Below are positions 18,455-25,961 of a stretch of DNA of 64,000 nucleotides, one piece after another. The notes under the pieces were generated by a model. It was not told the origin of the DNA. It was given only the letters and a program-made list of their open reading frames with translations, and searched no databases. Both the position numbers and the translations under genes were made by a program. Origin of the DNA: Asticcacaulis taihuensis (lineage in GTDB: Bacteria; Pseudomonadota; Alphaproteobacteria; Caulobacterales; Caulobacteraceae); NCBI RefSeq assembly GCF_900100255.1, contig NZ_FMTS01000001.1, positions 1,364,001 to 1,428,000 on the forward strand. The letters run 5' to 3'. Position 1 is the stretch's first letter. The number at the start of each line of letters is the position of its first letter.

Positions 18455-18853
18455 CTAGGGCTTGTCGACCACCATCTTGCCGATCGGCGCCAGGGCCAGT
18501 TGTGCCAGTTGGATGTCCTTGAAGGCGAAGGGAATCCCGATGATGGTCACCGCCTCGGCAATGGCCACCAGCACATGCGACAGGGCGATATACCAGCCGG
18601 CGAACACGAACCAGATGACATTCAGGAAAACGCCCAGGCACCCCGTGCCAAGGTCGCTTTCGCCGGTATGAGCTTCCCGATCGACGATCTGACGCCCAAA
18701 AGGCCAGAAAACAAAGCCGGCGATCCGCCAGGCGGCGAAAGCCCAGGGCAGGCCCACTATGGTGCAGGCCAGGACCAGCCCGCCGAAAAGCCACAGGCAG
18801 CCCGATATAAAGCCACCGAAAATGAACCACAGGATGTTGAGCAGCAGCGTCAC
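18455..18853 (-). CDS. YccF-family inner membrane protein
   Basis: A 132-residue protein with two copies of the YccF repeat: LLNILWFIFGGFISGCLW...GLPWAFAAWRIAGFVFWPFG in the first half and FLNVIWFVFAGWYIALSHV...GIPFAFKDIQLAQLALAPIG in the second, giving about four membrane segments. The family's role is unknown. It converges on the HAMP gene with a 6-bp gap. Confidence 0.9.
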   Translation of the reverse strand: MTLLLNILWFIFGGFISGCLWLFGGLVLACTIVGLPWAFAAWRIAGFVFWPFGRQIVDREAHTGESDLGTGCLGVFLNVIWFVFAGWYIALSHVLVAIAEAVTIIGIPFAFKDIQLAQLALAPIGKMVVDKP

Positions 18854-18974
18854 GAAAGCGCCTCCGGGCTGGAAAAATACCGGGTGCAGTATGCCCGCCT
18901 GTGCGCGAACGTCATCTTAAATTTCCGTCACTTAAAAGATCGCCACGGCTAGCCTTCCGCGCGCACCCGGTTAC

Positions 18975-18986
18975 CTGTGATCACAG
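18975..18986. promoter_or_regulatory. 12-bp perfect palindrome CTGTGATCACAG
   Basis: A perfect palindrome in the 370-bp gap between YccF and the DUF4169 gene. Its half-sites resemble a CRP site, but the 6-bp spacer of real CRP sites is missing. The rest of this gap (18854-19223) holds only the inverted repeat at 19116-19148. Confidence 0.35.
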
Positions 18987-19115
18987 AACCGTGCGATGGA
19001 CTCCGCACCTGATGAGGCATATACTTAAACGAGACTGATAGCCTTCGCACCCGCAGTACGAAAACCTTGAAAACGCTTCAAAATGCGCACGAAGACTACG
19101 GCCCACCCACCTCGT

Positions 19116-19148
19116 TTACTTGAGTTTGCGAATTAAAGTCTCAAGTAA
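19116..19148. repeat. 9-bp inverted repeat upstream of the DUF4169 gene
   Basis: TTACTTGAG (19116-19124) and CTCAAGTAA (19140-19148) are perfect arms around a 15-nt loop, followed by the short direct repeat TACGGTACGGTA. It lies about 75 bp before the DUF4169 start and could be an operator or an attenuator-type hairpin. Confidence 0.45.
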
Positions 19149-19223
19149 CCGAACAGTACGGTACGGTAATTGGAGATATCCGAATGCCAGATTTTAACAT
19201 GTCTTTACCGGAGCCCTATGCCC

Positions 19224-19421
19224 ATGGCCGACCTGATCAACCTCAACAAGGTTAGAAAAGCCAAGAAAAAACAAGACGAAAAAAGCAAAGCCGAGGAAAA
19301 TCGTATTGTGTACGGCATTTCAACCACTGTTAGAAAACAGGAAAAGCTAAGGCAAAAAAGAGATGCACAAAAACTTGGACAGAAACGCCTCACAACCGAG
19401 GCTGACAATAAAAAAGGTTGA
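19224..19421 (+). CDS. DUF4169 family small basic protein
   Basis: A 65-residue, highly charged protein beginning MADLINLNKVRKAKKKQ, the standard opening of the DUF4169 family. The rest is Lys/Glu/Arg-rich and probably helical. The start at 19224 is used by homology; an ATG at 19218 is in frame, and CCGGAG lies at 19208-19213. In many alphaproteobacteria this gene sits between fumC and an RHH_4/sspB pair. Here it keeps only the RHH_4 partner, 159 bp downstream. The function is unknown. Confidence 0.8.
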   Translation: MADLINLNKVRKAKKKQDEKSKAEENRIVYGISTTVRKQEKLRQKRDAQKLGQKRLTTEADNKKG

Positions 19422-19580
19422 CGACATTCAATAAAAGACCCCAGATTAACTTCACTCACCAGCGTGAGGTTAAATAATACCAGAGGTCATCATGAATAAA
19501 CTGACCCCAGTGAAAGCCGGAGGCCCATCAGGCGTTTCACACCAAGCGGAGGCATGTCTTCATGAAATCGGAGGAAAACA

Positions 19581-19829
19581 ATGCCTGGTCTAAAAAAACG
19601 TTCCGTAAACCTCGCCGGCCATGCCACATCGGTCGCCCTGGAGCCCGAATTTTGGGCGGTTCTGGAGACAATCTCGAAGGACCGTCGAATCAGCCTGGCC
19701 GCCCTGATAGCCGAGCTTGACTCCAAGCGCGGGGAGAGCCTGCTGGCTTCCTTCTGCCGTTTGTCGGCCCTCGCCTATGTGCAAAACAAGGGCGGCGCGG
19801 CGCGGCGCAAAAAATCTTCCGAAGGCTGA
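19581..19829 (+). CDS. Ribbon-helix-helix (RHH_4) domain protein
   Basis: An 82-residue protein with an RHH_4 domain: the strand KRSVNLAGHATSVALEPEFW followed by helices VLETISKDRRIS and LAALIAELDSKRG. A basic tail ends it. It is preceded by GGAGG at good spacing. RHH_4 proteins of alphaproteobacteria are usually encoded beside DUF4169 and sspB and are presumed DNA binders of unknown target. The short arms TTAAC/GTTAA around a CTCAC/GTGAG stem at 19444-19472 may form a hairpin between it and DUF4169. Confidence 0.85.
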   Translation: MPGLKKRSVNLAGHATSVALEPEFWAVLETISKDRRISLAALIAELDSKRGESLLASFCRLSALAYVQNKGGAARRKKSSEG

Positions 19830-20051
19830 GAAACCGCCAAACCTCACTTCCGTATCGCGGAAAAGTTGAGAACGGCGGTATTTTTAAACTCCGGGGAATA
19901 ACAAGGTTACGTTAAATGAGGCATCCGCAGCCCGGATATGTCAAAGCCGGGTTATGGGATTGCTGACCACGCGTTCACTTTTTGTGCCAATTCCGGTGAT
20001 CATGGCCATTTCGCACTTGGCGCGGCCCGCAACTGCGATTAACTGAGGGGC

Positions 20052-22364
20052 ATGACCACATCGCCCCCAAACGTACAAAGCATCAGCCAGATGGCTGCCG
20101 CCCACCCCGATTTTTTCACCGGCCTCAACCCGGAGCAGGAGGCGGCTGTCCGCACCGTGCAGGGGCCGGTCCTGGTTCTGGCCGGCGCCGGCACCGGCAA
20201 GACGCGCGTGCTAACCACGCGTATCGCCCATATTCTGGCGCAAGGTCTGGCCCGGCCGTGGGAAATCCTCTGCGTCACCTTCACCAATAAAGCGGCGCGC
20301 GAAATGCGCGAACGGGCGCAGAAGCTGATCGGCGCCTCGGCCGAGGGGCTGCAAAACCTTGGCACCTTCCACTCGATCGCCGCGCAAATTTTGCGCCGCC
20401 ATGCCGAACTGGTGGGGCTGAAATCGAGCTTCAATATCCTGGATGACGACGATCAGGTCCGTCTGCTGAAGGCGATCTTCGAGCAGGAAAACATCGATCA
20501 GAAGCGCTACACGCCCAAATCCTTCGCCTGGCATATCGACCAGTGGAAGAACAAAGGCCTGACGCCGGACAAGGTGAAAGGCGGGGAGGGCAGCGAATTC
20601 GCCGGTAATCGCGGCGTCAAGCTCTACCAGATGTATCAGGACCGCCTGCGCATCCTCAATGCCTGCGATTTCGGCGACCTGCTGCTGCACAATCTCGACA
20701 TCCTGACCAGACATCCAGACATTCTGGAAACCTATCACCGCAAGTTCAAATATGTGCTTGTCGACGAATATCAGGATACCAACGTGGCGCAGTATCTCTG
20801 GCTGCGCCTCCTGACGCCAGCCTCCCGCAACCTGTGCTGCGTCGGCGATGACGACCAGTCGATCTATGGCTGGCGCGGCGCCGAGGTCGACAATATCCTG
20901 AAATTCGAGCGCGACTATCCCGGCGCGAAGGTCATCCGTCTGGAGCGCAATTACCGCTCGACCCGGCACATCCTCGCCGCGGCCGCCGGCCTGATCAAGG
21001 CCAACACCGCCCGCCTCGGCAAGACACTGTTCACCGATCAGGAAGGCGGCGAGAAGGTCCAGGTCCAAGGGCTGTGGGATGGCGCCGCCGAGGCCCAGTT
21101 CGTCGCCGAGGACATGGAGCGCCTGCATAAGGGCACCCGCGACGCCAATCCGCGCAAATGGTCGGACATGGCGGTGCTGGTGCGCGCCTCCTTCCAGATG
21201 CGCGCCTTTGAAGAGCGCTTCGTCATGCTGCAAATCCCCTATACGGTGGTCGGCGGCCCGCGCTTCTTCGAGCGCGCCGAAATCCGCGACGCCATCGCTT
21301 ACCTGCGCCTGATCCAGTCGCCCGACGACGACCTGGCCTTCGAGCGCATCATCAATGTGCCCAAGCGCGGCATCGGCGACGCCACGGTGCAAAAACTGCT
21401 GCAACAGGCGCGGCTGGCCGGTGTTTCGGTGATGACCGCCGTGCGCGACCTGATCCAGACCGACGAACTGCCGGCGCGCGCCAAGACGCCGCTGGTCGGC
21501 TTCATGCGCGATTTCACGCGCTGGCTGGATTTGAGCAAGGATATGCAGGCCAATGTCCTGCTCGACACCATCCTGACCGACAGCGGCTATTACGACATGC
21601 AGCGTGCCGACAAGACCTCCGGCCAGACGCGGCTCGATAACCTGAAAGAGTTGGGCGACTCCATGGCCGCCTTTGACGATCTGTCGGCCTTCCTGGAGCA
21701 TGTGTCGCTGGTCATGGACCTGGAGCGCGACAATGGCGGCGACAGTGTGCGCCTGATGACGCTCCACGCTGCCAAGGGACTGGAATTCCCGGTCGTCTAC
21801 CTGCCCGGCTGGGAGGAAGGCATCTTCCCGTCTCAGCGCTCCATGGATGAAGGTGGGCTGAAGTCGCTGGAGGAAGAGCGCCGCCTCGCCTATGTCGGGA
21901 TCACGCGCGCCCGCGAACAGGCGCGCATCAGCTTTGTCGCCAACCGCCAGGTCTATGGCCGCTGGACCAACCAGATTCCGTCGCGCTTCGTCGATGAACT
22001 GCCAATCGATAATGTCGAGGCCACCTCGCAGACCGGCTATGCCTCGCAGGGCTGGCAATCACAGCAAAGCCGCTGGGACAGGGCTGGCTATGAGCCGAAC
22101 TACACCAAGAAAGAAAAGCCTGCCTATGGTGGCGATCTGGCCGGCGTCGATATGAGCCGGCTGGAGCCCAAGGCCCGACCGACCCCGCATCGCCAGCCCG
22201 CGCCGGCCAAGCCTTCCGCCAAGAATTTCAAACTGGGCGAGCGCGTCTTTCACATGAAGTTCGGCTACGGCCTGATCGTCGAGATCGAGGGCAACAAGCT
22301 TATCGTTAATTTTGAGACCTCGGGTGATAAAAAGGTCATAGACAGCTTCGTTGAGCGGGCATAA
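20052..22364 (+). CDS. uvrD: UvrD/PcrA-type DNA helicase
   Basis: Superfamily 1A 3'-5' helicase for nucleotide-excision and mismatch repair and for clearing stalled RNA polymerase. The 770 residues carry the Q motif LNPEQEAAV, Walker A LAGAGTGKT at about 43-51, motif Ia FTNKAAREM, motif II VDEYQDTN, motif III GDDDQSIYGWRGA, motif IV LERNYRS, motif V VRLMTLHAAKGLEFPVV and motif VI YVGITRARE. The C-terminal 45 residues (GERVFHMKFGYGLIVEIEG...) form the Tudor-like domain that contacts RNA polymerase in UvrD/PcrA. It has no operon partner. Confidence 0.95.
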   Translation: MTTSPPNVQSISQMAAAHPDFFTGLNPEQEAAVRTVQGPVLVLAGAGTGKTRVLTTRIAHILAQGLARPWEILCVTFTNKAAREMRERAQKLIGASAEGLQNLGTFHSIAAQILRRHAELVGLKSSFNILDDDDQVRLLKAIFEQENIDQKRYTPKSFAWHIDQWKNKGLTPDKVKGGEGSEFAGNRGVKLYQMYQDRLRILNACDFGDLLLHNLDILTRHPDILETYHRKFKYVLVDEYQDTNVAQYLWLRLLTPASRNLCCVGDDDQSIYGWRGAEVDNILKFERDYPGAKVIRLERNYRSTRHILAAAAGLIKANTARLGKTLFTDQEGGEKVQVQGLWDGAAEAQFVAEDMERLHKGTRDANPRKWSDMAVLVRASFQMRAFEERFVMLQIPYTVVGGPRFFERAEIRDAIAYLRLIQSPDDDLAFERIINVPKRGIGDATVQKLLQQARLAGVSVMTAVRDLIQTDELPARAKTPLVGFMRDFTRWLDLSKDMQANVLLDTILTDSGYYDMQRADKTSGQTRLDNLKELGDSMAAFDDLSAFLEHVSLVMDLERDNGGDSVRLMTLHAAKGLEFPVVYLPGWEEGIFPSQRSMDEGGLKSLEEERRLAYVGITRAREQARISFVANRQVYGRWTNQIPSRFVDELPIDNVEATSQTGYASQGWQSQQSRWDRAGYEPNYTKKEKPAYGGDLAGVDMSRLEPKARPTPHRQPAPAKPSAKNFKLGERVFHMKFGYGLIVEIEGNKLIVNFETSGDKKVIDSFVERA

Positions 22365-22432
22365 GGAAGAGGTTTGCACCTGCGAAGACGGTACCGGGGG
22401 GTACGTCGCTCGCGGAGGCAACGGAGAACCTG

Positions 22433-23698
22433 ATGCCCGATTCACAAGATCCTGGCGCGAGACAACCTGCCCCTCCCCGCTTCCTGCTGTTTGAATATTC
22501 CGAACTGAACCCGGCCATGCGCGCCGATCCACACGCGCTTTTCGATCCGCAGCGCCGTGAGCGCCCGGTCGAGCACGACGGCATGATCCCTGCTATGCTG
22601 ATCAGCGCCTATGGCGTCGGCCGCGAAAGCCTGATGGACCGCTCGCTGTCGCGCAATTTCGATGACGCGGCGCCTGAAAATCCGGTCATCGCCAATGTCC
22701 GCCGGCTGAATGCCGCCATGGCTGCCGAATTCGGCAAGCACGATTCCATGCTGACGCTCGATGATCCGGACCACGGCCGCGTGCGCGGTATCGTCGCCGA
22801 GGCCTTCCTGAAACGTGCCGCCGGCGCGCAAGGGCTGGTGGCGCAGATCATCGATGCGCAGATAGATGCCCTGGCCGGCCGCGAAACCTTCGATGCCGTC
22901 AATGATTATGCCGCCCGCATCCCTATCCAGGTGCTGGGGACGATCCTTGGATCGCCGCCGGAGATGTTCGAGTCGCTCAAGGTCTGGACCGAGGCCGGGC
23001 AACTGGCTTTCGACCCGACCAAGTCCGCCGAACAGGAAAAACTGGCGCTTGATGGCCGCCGCGGAATCTTAAGCCACTTCAAGGAACTGATGGAGGCCCG
23101 CCGCGCTGCACCCCAGGATGATCTGGTCAGCGACCTGCTGGCGGCGCAGGCCAATGGCGCACCGATCGACGACAACGAAATCCTGTTCAACCTGTTCGCC
23201 CTGCTGGTGGCCGGCCACCTGACCACGGCCGACCTGATCGGCAACGGCATCTACCTGTTGCTGACCCACGATGAGGCGCGTCAAGCCATCCTCGCTGATC
23301 CGAAGCTGATCACCGGCGCGGTCGAGGAAATCCTGCGCTATGAGCCGCCGATCTCGTTCTCGGCACGCTTCGCCAAGGCGGATGGCAAGGCCGGCGGCTG
23401 CCCCTACCACAAGGGCGATGCCCTGGTTGTCAGCCTGATTTCGGCCAACCGCGACGAGGATCGCATCGATGATCCGCACCGCTTCGATATTACGCGCCGG
23501 CCCAATCCGCACCTGTCGTTCGGCGCCGGCGCCCATATCTGCGTCGGCGCGCCCCTGGCCCGAATCGAAGGCCAGACGGCGATCCTGAAACTGCTGCAAC
23601 GCTTCCCGCACCTGCGCAAAGTCGATGACAGCCCGCCCGATTGGCGCGTGGTCCCCGGTGTGCGCGGACTGGCGAAGCTGGATGTGATCACCGAATGA
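22433..23698 (+). CDS. Cytochrome P450 with atypical I-helix
   Basis: Soluble bacterial P450 of 421 residues. It has the ExxR motif in EEILRYEPP and the heme loop FGAGAHICVGAPLAR with the Cys ligand at about residue 370. The I-helix reads LLVAGHLTTADLIGNG: the acidic residue that normally precedes the conserved Thr (AGxE/DTT) is Leu, which in studied enzymes affects proton delivery. Some P450 clades carry this variant naturally. No ferredoxin or reductase is nearby. The stop overlaps the cyclophilin start (ATGA), and the RusA gene is joined the same way, so the three are co-translated. Confidence 0.92.
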   Translation: MPDSQDPGARQPAPPRFLLFEYSELNPAMRADPHALFDPQRRERPVEHDGMIPAMLISAYGVGRESLMDRSLSRNFDDAAPENPVIANVRRLNAAMAAEFGKHDSMLTLDDPDHGRVRGIVAEAFLKRAAGAQGLVAQIIDAQIDALAGRETFDAVNDYAARIPIQVLGTILGSPPEMFESLKVWTEAGQLAFDPTKSAEQEKLALDGRRGILSHFKELMEARRAAPQDDLVSDLLAAQANGAPIDDNEILFNLFALLVAGHLTTADLIGNGIYLLLTHDEARQAILADPKLITGAVEEILRYEPPISFSARFAKADGKAGGCPYHKGDALVVSLISANRDEDRIDDPHRFDITRRPNPHLSFGAGAHICVGAPLARIEGQTAILKLLQRFPHLRKVDDSPPDWRVVPGVRGLAKLDVITE

Positions 23699-24507
23699 TC
23701 CGCACGGCCCTTCTGCTAACGGCCGCCTTTCTGGCGTCCCCGCTTCAGGCGGCGGAATCCGATTGGCGGACGGCCGATCCGCAGAATGTGCTGGTCATCG
23801 ATACCGAAAAGGGTCGGATATATGTCGAACTGCACCCGGAAATGGCGCCGCAGGCCGTCGAGCGCGTCAAGCTGCTGGCCCGGCGGGGCACCTATGATGG
23901 CCTCCTGTTCCACCGCGTCATTCCGGGCTTCGTGGCCCAGACCGGCAATCCGAACAATCACGACAGCGGCAAGACCGAACTACCCAATCTCAATCCGGAA
24001 TTCCGCTTTCGCCTGAATGCCGCCATGCCGCATACCGTGGTGGCGCGCCCGGCGGGGCTCAATGAAGGCTTTATGGGGGCCTTGCCCTATATCTCGGTCG
24101 ATGAAAGCCGCATGAGCGCCAATCCCGACCAGGCGGTCCATGCCTGGGCCACACACTGCACCGGCACGATGGGCATGGGCCGCGATGATGCGCCGGTCGA
24201 TTCCGCCAATTCGGAAATATATTTCATGCTGGCGCCTACCCAGCGCCTGGACCACGAATATACCCTGTTCGGACAGGTGATTGCCGGTGGCGAGGTGCTG
24301 CAATCCCTGGCCGCCGGTGAGCCACCCGCGCATCCGGATTCGATGATCCATGTCCAGGTGCTGGCGGATATGGCCAGGGCGCCGCGCATTGAGATACTGA
24401 AAACCGACAGCGCGGCCTTCAAATCCCTGGCCGATCAGGTCCGCGCGGTGAAAGGCGCGGACTTTGCCATCTGCGACATCGCCGTGCCGGCGCGGGTGAT
24501 CCCGTGA
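23695..24507 (+). CDS. Exported cyclophilin-type peptidylprolyl isomerase
   Basis: Periplasmic cis-trans prolyl isomerase of 270 residues. The start at 23695 overlaps the P450 stop by ATGA and gives a clean signal peptide (MIRTALLLTAAFLASPLQAA). The cyclophilin domain shows VLVIDTEKGRIYVELHPEMAP, LLFHRVIPGFVAQTGNP with the catalytic Arg, GTMGMGRDD and YTLFGQVIAGGEVL. A tail of about 60 residues (APRIEILKTDS onward) follows. The next gene starts within its stop codon (GTGA). Confidence 0.9.
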   Translation: MIRTALLLTAAFLASPLQAAESDWRTADPQNVLVIDTEKGRIYVELHPEMAPQAVERVKLLARRGTYDGLLFHRVIPGFVAQTGNPNNHDSGKTELPNLNPEFRFRLNAAMPHTVVARPAGLNEGFMGALPYISVDESRMSANPDQAVHAWATHCTGTMGMGRDDAPVDSANSEIYFMLAPTQRLDHEYTLFGQVIAGGEVLQSLAAGEPPAHPDSMIHVQVLADMARAPRIEILKTDSAAFKSLADQVRAVKGADFAICDIAVPARVIP

Positions 24508-24866
24508 CGGAGTGGATTACGTCAGGCAAGGTCCGGGCGCGGGAAACAACGGACGGCATCGAGATCATGATCGACGGCTTGACCACCCAGGCGAAATATT
24601 ACAAGCCCCTGGTCTATGAATTCTTCCGCAAGGAATGGCGGGGGTCGCGCGCCGCCTGGGGCGATTACGCCGTCGAAATCCGTATGGAGCATATTGGCGA
24701 TCCGCCCTGGATGGACCTGGACAATCTCGCCAAGGCCCTGCTCGACGCCATCAAGGGCTTTGTCTTCCACGATGACAGCCAGGTGGCCCGCCTGCTCGTC
24801 GAACGTCATCCCGGAGACCGCGAGCAGATTCATATCCGGGTCTACGCGCTCAAGCATCAGGTATGA
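24504..24866 (+). CDS. RusA-family Holliday junction resolvase-like protein
   Basis: A 120-residue protein with the RusA core: DLDNLAKALLDAIKG followed by HDDSQVARLLVER, which supply the acidic residues that bind Mg2+ in RusA. RusA proteins are homodimeric nucleases that cut Holliday junctions and are mostly found in lambdoid or Rhizobium-type prophages. No phage gene is near; it is instead the third member of a P450-cyclophilin-RusA coupled set, starting at a GTG that overlaps the cyclophilin stop. Activity is unproven. Confidence 0.78.
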   Translation: MTEWITSGKVRARETTDGIEIMIDGLTTQAKYYKPLVYEFFRKEWRGSRAAWGDYAVEIRMEHIGDPPWMDLDNLAKALLDAIKGFVFHDDSQVARLLVERHPGDREQIHIRVYALKHQV

Positions 24867-24879
24867 CGACATTATTAAA

Positions 24880-25005
24880 GTCCTCCCCTCTTGGAGGGGA
24901 GGTGACGCGGCGAAGTCCGCGGCGGAGGGGTAAGGCCACGAAGGCCAACGCAGGTTGTTACCCCTCCACCGCTTCGCGGTCCCCCTCCCCTCCAAGAAGG
25001 GAGGA
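24880..25005. repeat. GC-rich palindromic intergenic repeat, copy B
   Basis: Near-perfect terminal inverted repeats: TCCTCCCCTCTTGGAGGGG at the left and CCCCTCCAAGAAGGGAGGA at the right, with inner arms CGGAGGGGTAA / TTACCCCTCC. It lies between the convergent stops of RusA and DUF72. It has the same subtype as copies A and E. Confidence 0.85.
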
Positions 25006-25023
25006 TTTTGGATATGACTTCAA

Positions 25024-25917
25024 TTACGAATCTTCCGCCTTAAGCAGCCGCGTCAAAGTCTGGGCATTGCGGATCGCATTGGCGTCGTAATCGTTATTGA
25101 AATAGGCCCAGATGCGTTTGGCGCCGCTGGCCTTTATGCGCTCTGCCCAATCGGCGAGTTCGGCATCGGAATAGTCGTAACGATACCACTTCTCCGGACC
25201 ATGAAAGCGGATATAGACATCGTCGGCCGTGCGGATCATGTCATCCGGCAGTTTCGGCCCGCTGCACGAACAGAAGATGACGTCATTGGCACGAAAAGCG
25301 GCATAGACCGCTTCGTTCCACCAGCTTTCATGGCGGAACTCGACGACATTGCGCCGGCTGTGATCGAGCTGAGACACGATCCGCTCAAGCCTTTCCGGCG
25401 CATAGTGGAAACTGGCCGGAAACTGGAACAGGAAACAGCCCATGCGTTCGCCGAGCAGATCAGCGATATAGCCGAAGTCCTCGATAAGGCCCTGCACATC
25501 CTCGAACCGGCGGATATGGGTGATAAGTTCGCACGCCTTGACGGTATAGACGAACTCCCGCCCCTGGGCCTGTCTGAGCAAGGTTTTGACCGTATTGACC
25601 GTCGGCCAGGCATAAAAGGGCGCGTTCAGCTCGACCGTATCGAAGTGGTCCATATAGTAGGAAAACCAGTCTTTCGTCGGCATCTGGGTCGGGTAGAACT
25701 TGCCGCGCCAGTCCCAGTAAAACCAGCCGGAGCAGGCGATGTTCAGCGCCGGTGGGTGAGACGGAACCGGCTTGATGGCGGTATCGGCCAGGCGCGCTAT
25801 GCGCATCTTCTCCGCGCGCATGGCATTGGCGGCGCGCTGCTTCGCCCGGCGGTCGGCTTTTCGTGACCGCCGTTCTTTCGGCAACAATTTTGGTTTTTCG
25901 GTCGGGCTTCCATCCAT
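25024..25917 (-). CDS. DUF72 family protein
   Basis: A 297-residue protein with a TIM-barrel DUF72 domain (YecE-like): CSGWFYWDWRGKFYP near residue 63, FDTVELNAPFYAWP, GCFLFQFPASFHY, VEFRHESWW, DDVYIRFHGPEKWYRYDY and WAYFNNDYDANAIRNA at the end. The first 50 residues are basic and low in complexity. The domain is widespread and its function unknown. It is followed at 25962 by a same-strand gene upstream, with a 44-bp gap, so the two may share a transcript. Confidence 0.9.
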   Translation of the reverse strand: MDGSPTEKPKLLPKERRSRKADRRAKQRAANAMRAEKMRIARLADTAIKPVPSHPPALNIACSGWFYWDWRGKFYPTQMPTKDWFSYYMDHFDTVELNAPFYAWPTVNTVKTLLRQAQGREFVYTVKACELITHIRRFEDVQGLIEDFGYIADLLGERMGCFLFQFPASFHYAPERLERIVSQLDHSRRNVVEFRHESWWNEAVYAAFRANDVIFCSCSGPKLPDDMIRTADDVYIRFHGPEKWYRYDYSDAELADWAERIKASGAKRIWAYFNNDYDANAIRNAQTLTRLLKAEDS

Positions 25918-25961
25918 GGCGTCAGCATTGGACCACCGCCATCAGATTTCAATTATGACTG

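Noticed and set aside
18975-18986. CRP binding site
   Set aside because: The half-sites touch, whereas CRP needs a 6-bp spacer.
19492-19590. 33-codon frame overlapping the RHH_4 start
   Set aside because: No ribosome binding site and no conserved features; it could be a leader peptide but nothing supports it.
20211-22058. 615-residue minus-strand frame over uvrD
   Set aside because: Shadow of uvrD, whose helicase motifs are complete on the plus strand.
24504-24866. RusA as a sign of a prophage
   Set aside because: No integrase, structural or replication phage genes are near, and the gene is coupled to host-type genes.
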